Assembly: GCA_028023455.1 (NCBI GenBank)
Contig: JAQFVV010000013.1
Span: forward strand, 11,076,579-11,140,578
Source: Epiperipatus broadwayi
Taxonomy: Eukaryota > Onychophora > Udeonychophora > Euonychophora > Peripatidae
Length of the DNA stretch: 64,000 bases
Direction: 5' to 3'
In this document: positions 60,900 through 64,000 of the stretch, piece by piece
Layout: each line of letters begins with the position of its first letter
Position numbering within the stretch: position 1 is the first letter of the stretch
Notes under the pieces: generated by a model
What the model was told of the DNA's origin: nothing
The model's input: the letters and a program-made list of their open reading frames with translations, nothing else
Database searches by the model: none
Made by a program: the position numbers and the translations under genes

Positions 60900-63800
60900 T
60901 TATTTTTCCACACTCATAACTTACAACATATTAAATTGCAGTAATAGTCTAACTCAACTCACTCATATTTGGTGATTGATATATATATAAAGAAAATAGA
61001 TTATTTTCCTAAATTATAATTTTAATAAGGGTTAAAATGATGGATTATTATCAATTTGGCTTTGGCAGACCGCTTAACCAACCTTTTATATTTAGTAAAT
61101 GAAGGTATTACGTTTGGCATCAAAACCTAATTTGTATCATAAATGGATCACAGTAGCAGGATAAATTGAAATGCTGCAATATTGCTTAATTACAATGTTA
61201 TCTAATTTACTTAATGAATTTTAAAATTATGTAATTGCAAGACCAATATGTATAACCAAGTTGTGTAACACAAATATTGACATATTTTGTATGATGATAC
61301 TTGTATGTATAATAAATATATTATATTCTTATTTGAAATATCTTGGTTTGTCATTATTCCGAATCTCTAACATAAATCCATTTTATTCATTTATAAAATT
61401 TATGTGTTAAATTCATCCCCTTTGTTATGTTGCCAAAGTTGTTATTATTGCAACTCAAATCAATCAAATCTTCAACTTAGTTAAATTATCAAACAATGTC
61501 AGGTATATTCCACACCATTATTTAATTGTAATAAATTTAAATAGGTATTCATGAATGAAATGTAAATCTGTTGTTTTAAGTCACGTATGAACCCTAAACT
61601 CTAGCTGGGATGGAATGAGAATGAAACTCGCTGGTATCATCAAAAGTGTTGTTCATATAGTCAGAGATCCCGGAGCACAAGTAAATAGGTTGGCAGTTTA
61701 GAAATGTTCCAGACTTCTATCTCGTACATGTTGGACTGCTGTAATTTTGCTTGGATTTTGGGTCTTGTTGAGTGATTACGAGGTTTTGACTGGTACAGTA
61801 AGAAATGTTTTTGTAAATAAATCTGTAAATTATTTACTTTGTCAAGATATTAGATGCTAGAATAGATGCCCAGAAAAAAACTGGAATGAACAATTATTTC
61901 TTCAGGATGATTAATATTCTTGGATTTTACTGGATTTTGTTATTATTACTTGTACATTTCTTCATATGGCACCAAGACAAAAGTATGATTGTGCATAAAG
62001 CTTTCCTCATAACTAGGTAATGAAATGATTCCTGACAAGCATTCAACTTACAAGCAGAAGGAGAGAAAAAAAAATCTTTTCATAACTTTAAAACTTTATC
62101 ATTTTTTAAAATTAGTCTAAGGTTAATATATAGAATATTGCATTTTTTTAAATTTTGAATCTAACCTTTTGTTATTATATTTTAAATTTAATCTTAAAGT
62201 AGATTAATTTTATTTTTATTAAAATGTTAAATAATAAACATGGTTATTCAGAAAGTAATTTTCTGAAGAAGGTAAATTACATATGCAATCAGTTTTTTTG
62301 AATGTATGGTCCAAGAAACAGATCACCATGAATAATCTTAATGATGGTTGACATCACTGATATTTCCTTTTATTACGTAGATTACATTTTGCTTAATAAT
62401 TTTTTTTTTTTAAAAAAAAGATATATCCTAATTATTATTTAAATCAGTATTTCATATTGCTTGAATTTAATACTAAACAGTAGAATGAACAGTTGATAGA
62501 AATTATCATGTTATTTTTTATATACAAAAATTGATGAATGTTTTTTTTGGAAACATCCAAGGATATTTAAAAATATTTATTTAATGTGAATGCTTGAATA
62601 TGCATACATTAGATAACATCTTTAATTTATCAATGTTTTATCTTAGTGAATATTGTCTGTTGAAATACAGAGAAAAAAACCTAATACTAATCTCTAAATT
62701 ATAGAATAACAAATAAATAAGCATATAGTAATGATGTATGTTTTATCAAGACCATTTGTGCTTGAAAACTAAAAAAAACATCTTGAAATGAATTTAGATG
62801 TTCGTTGTTCCTTTAATATTGTTGTTTTGGAAATTATTTTAGAATGCAGTTTGTATATTTTGTAATGTTAAATGAGTTATTCAGTGTGAAATATATAGGA
62901 TGGTGGTCAGGAGAGTAATATTCATATGAAATTCTAGGTATTAAAGATATGTTGAAATCTGTTGTATGTGAATTATATTTTCATACTTTATATACAGATA
63001 ACATTGGGTTATATATTATTTTCCATGGACAGTTGAATTTTTTATCATCAATAAGTGCTATACTAAAGCCATGACTTGAATCTTGGGTGCCTGATGAATA
63101 CAGAACTATTATTATGATTTGTACTGTATCCATTATGATATTATCTTAATCTTTTGAGTCATTCTTGTTACTATTACATACCCTACACTTTAATTGCTAT
63201 CTATCACCACAAAAATCATCACATATGATAGTTTTATAAGTTGGTAAAGTAATGACTAAACCATGTAAAGTTGATAATTTGTGAGAGAGAGCAAGATGAA
63301 GTTTATAGAAATTTCTTTCGCAAATGATGTTGAAACCTTGATGATTGTCATAGTATATAACACAAGAGAGGAATAATTGATACAAGTATTAAAGATCACT
63401 TAATTCAAACAGATGCATATTTAGATTGGAATGAGAACAGTGAAAATGATTTTTGGATAGTATGATGAATGTAAGAGTATAAAAATAAAAGAAATACAAA
63501 TGCCAAGCAATATAATTTATGAATAGTTCTTTAAATTTTATTATAAATAATTTAAACCCATTTAAGTTATAAAAATTTATAAAATTATCTTTTAAATATT
63601 TTTGCATAAGCTAATTTTTTATAGAGGGAAGTATTCATATTTTTTTTATTTAAAATTTTCTGATATTCAAATATCAGAATGATACTTTGCTAAACTGCAA
63701 ATAAAGTCTTTGTTAATTTTTCTTTTAATATTTTATTTGTTGAATTTTAAGAAGTGTATTTTAAATTATAAACTTATATTGATGCATTTACATCATAATA

Positions 63801-64000
63801 AATATATTTTATAGTAGTATAAGTATAATATTAAGTTTTCTTAGAAATTGGAAAATTTATTGTAATTGTTCCCAATACTAATAATAGAATACTATTTTAC
63901 TGAATGAAGATTATATATTATCATTACTGCTGTAAGTTTTCTTTTCTTTTGAAATGGCTGGAATGAAGACTATCTTATTTTATTTCTTGTATTTATTGAT
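60900..64000. other. A+T-rich DNA, no gene seen
   Basis: No supported gene or element end. A somewhat G+C-richer stretch at 61590-61800 has no open frame of note. The remainder is typical A+T-rich intergenic or intronic DNA. Confidence 0.45.

Noticed and set aside
61606-61720. Short stretch faintly resembling a ribosomal protein L8 segment (HDPG-like)
   Set aside because: Only a handful of residues match, with a stop soon after and no continuing similarity; chance is more likely.

Overview
This is a strongly A+T-rich stretch of animal nuclear DNA that is almost entirely transposon and repeat debris. No complete host protein-coding gene is visible. The mix of RTE-type LINE copies, a Penelope-like element with a GIY-YIG domain, hammerhead-ribozyme repeats, long (AT)n tracts and several foldback elements suggests an invertebrate. 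A cephalopod mollusc (octopus-like) is my best guess, based on remembered resemblance of the RTE proteins and not on any search.

Layout. 1-10.7 kb: a foldback element, then a cluster of hammerhead/tRNA-like repeats (one minus copy, one plus copy, and a 873-bp tandem duplication), an RTE LINE on the minus strand, and a long decayed tract with satellite-like motifs. 10.8-13.7 kb: a 3-kb noncoding LTR-like element bounded by TGTAA/TTACA inside (AT)n. 15.9-16.6 kb: the most interesting locus, a dimeric repeat carrying two well-preserved type I hammerhead ribozymes whose cleavage sites are exactly 400 nt apart. 18.1-22.4 kb: a degraded minus-strand hammerhead repeat, a 5'-truncated RTE copy (RT nearly intact, two in-frame stops) and a second, rearranged copy of the LTR-like sequence. 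22.8-29 kb: relics of two other LINE families and a 720-bp foldback. 29.5-31.4 kb: a coiled-coil reading frame of unknown origin and a tail of an LTR-retrotransposon integrase. 31.7-32.6 kb and 52.8-53.7 kb: two copies of one TA-flanked DNA transposon family. 38.6 kb: a small relative of the 25-kb foldback. 39.9-40.3 kb: a textbook nonautonomous hAT element with 8-bp target duplication. 43-44.7 kb: two LINE relics joined end to end. 47.9-54 kb: a decayed Penelope-like element whose flanking repeats are inverted; each is interrupted by a different later insertion. 55.6-56.4 kb: a higher-order tandem repeat. 54-64 kb is the least transposon-dense part and holds the only host-gene candidates: a possible first coding exon at 57752-57847 (+) and an unidentified 70-codon frame at 60676-60890 (-).

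The elements do not form a pathway. They record layered insertions: a MITE and an LTR-like element inside Penelope repeats, an RTE copy inside satellite-like DNA, and several elements settled in (AT)n tracts. The functional candidates worth testing are the paired hammerhead ribozymes and the asymmetric foldback family.
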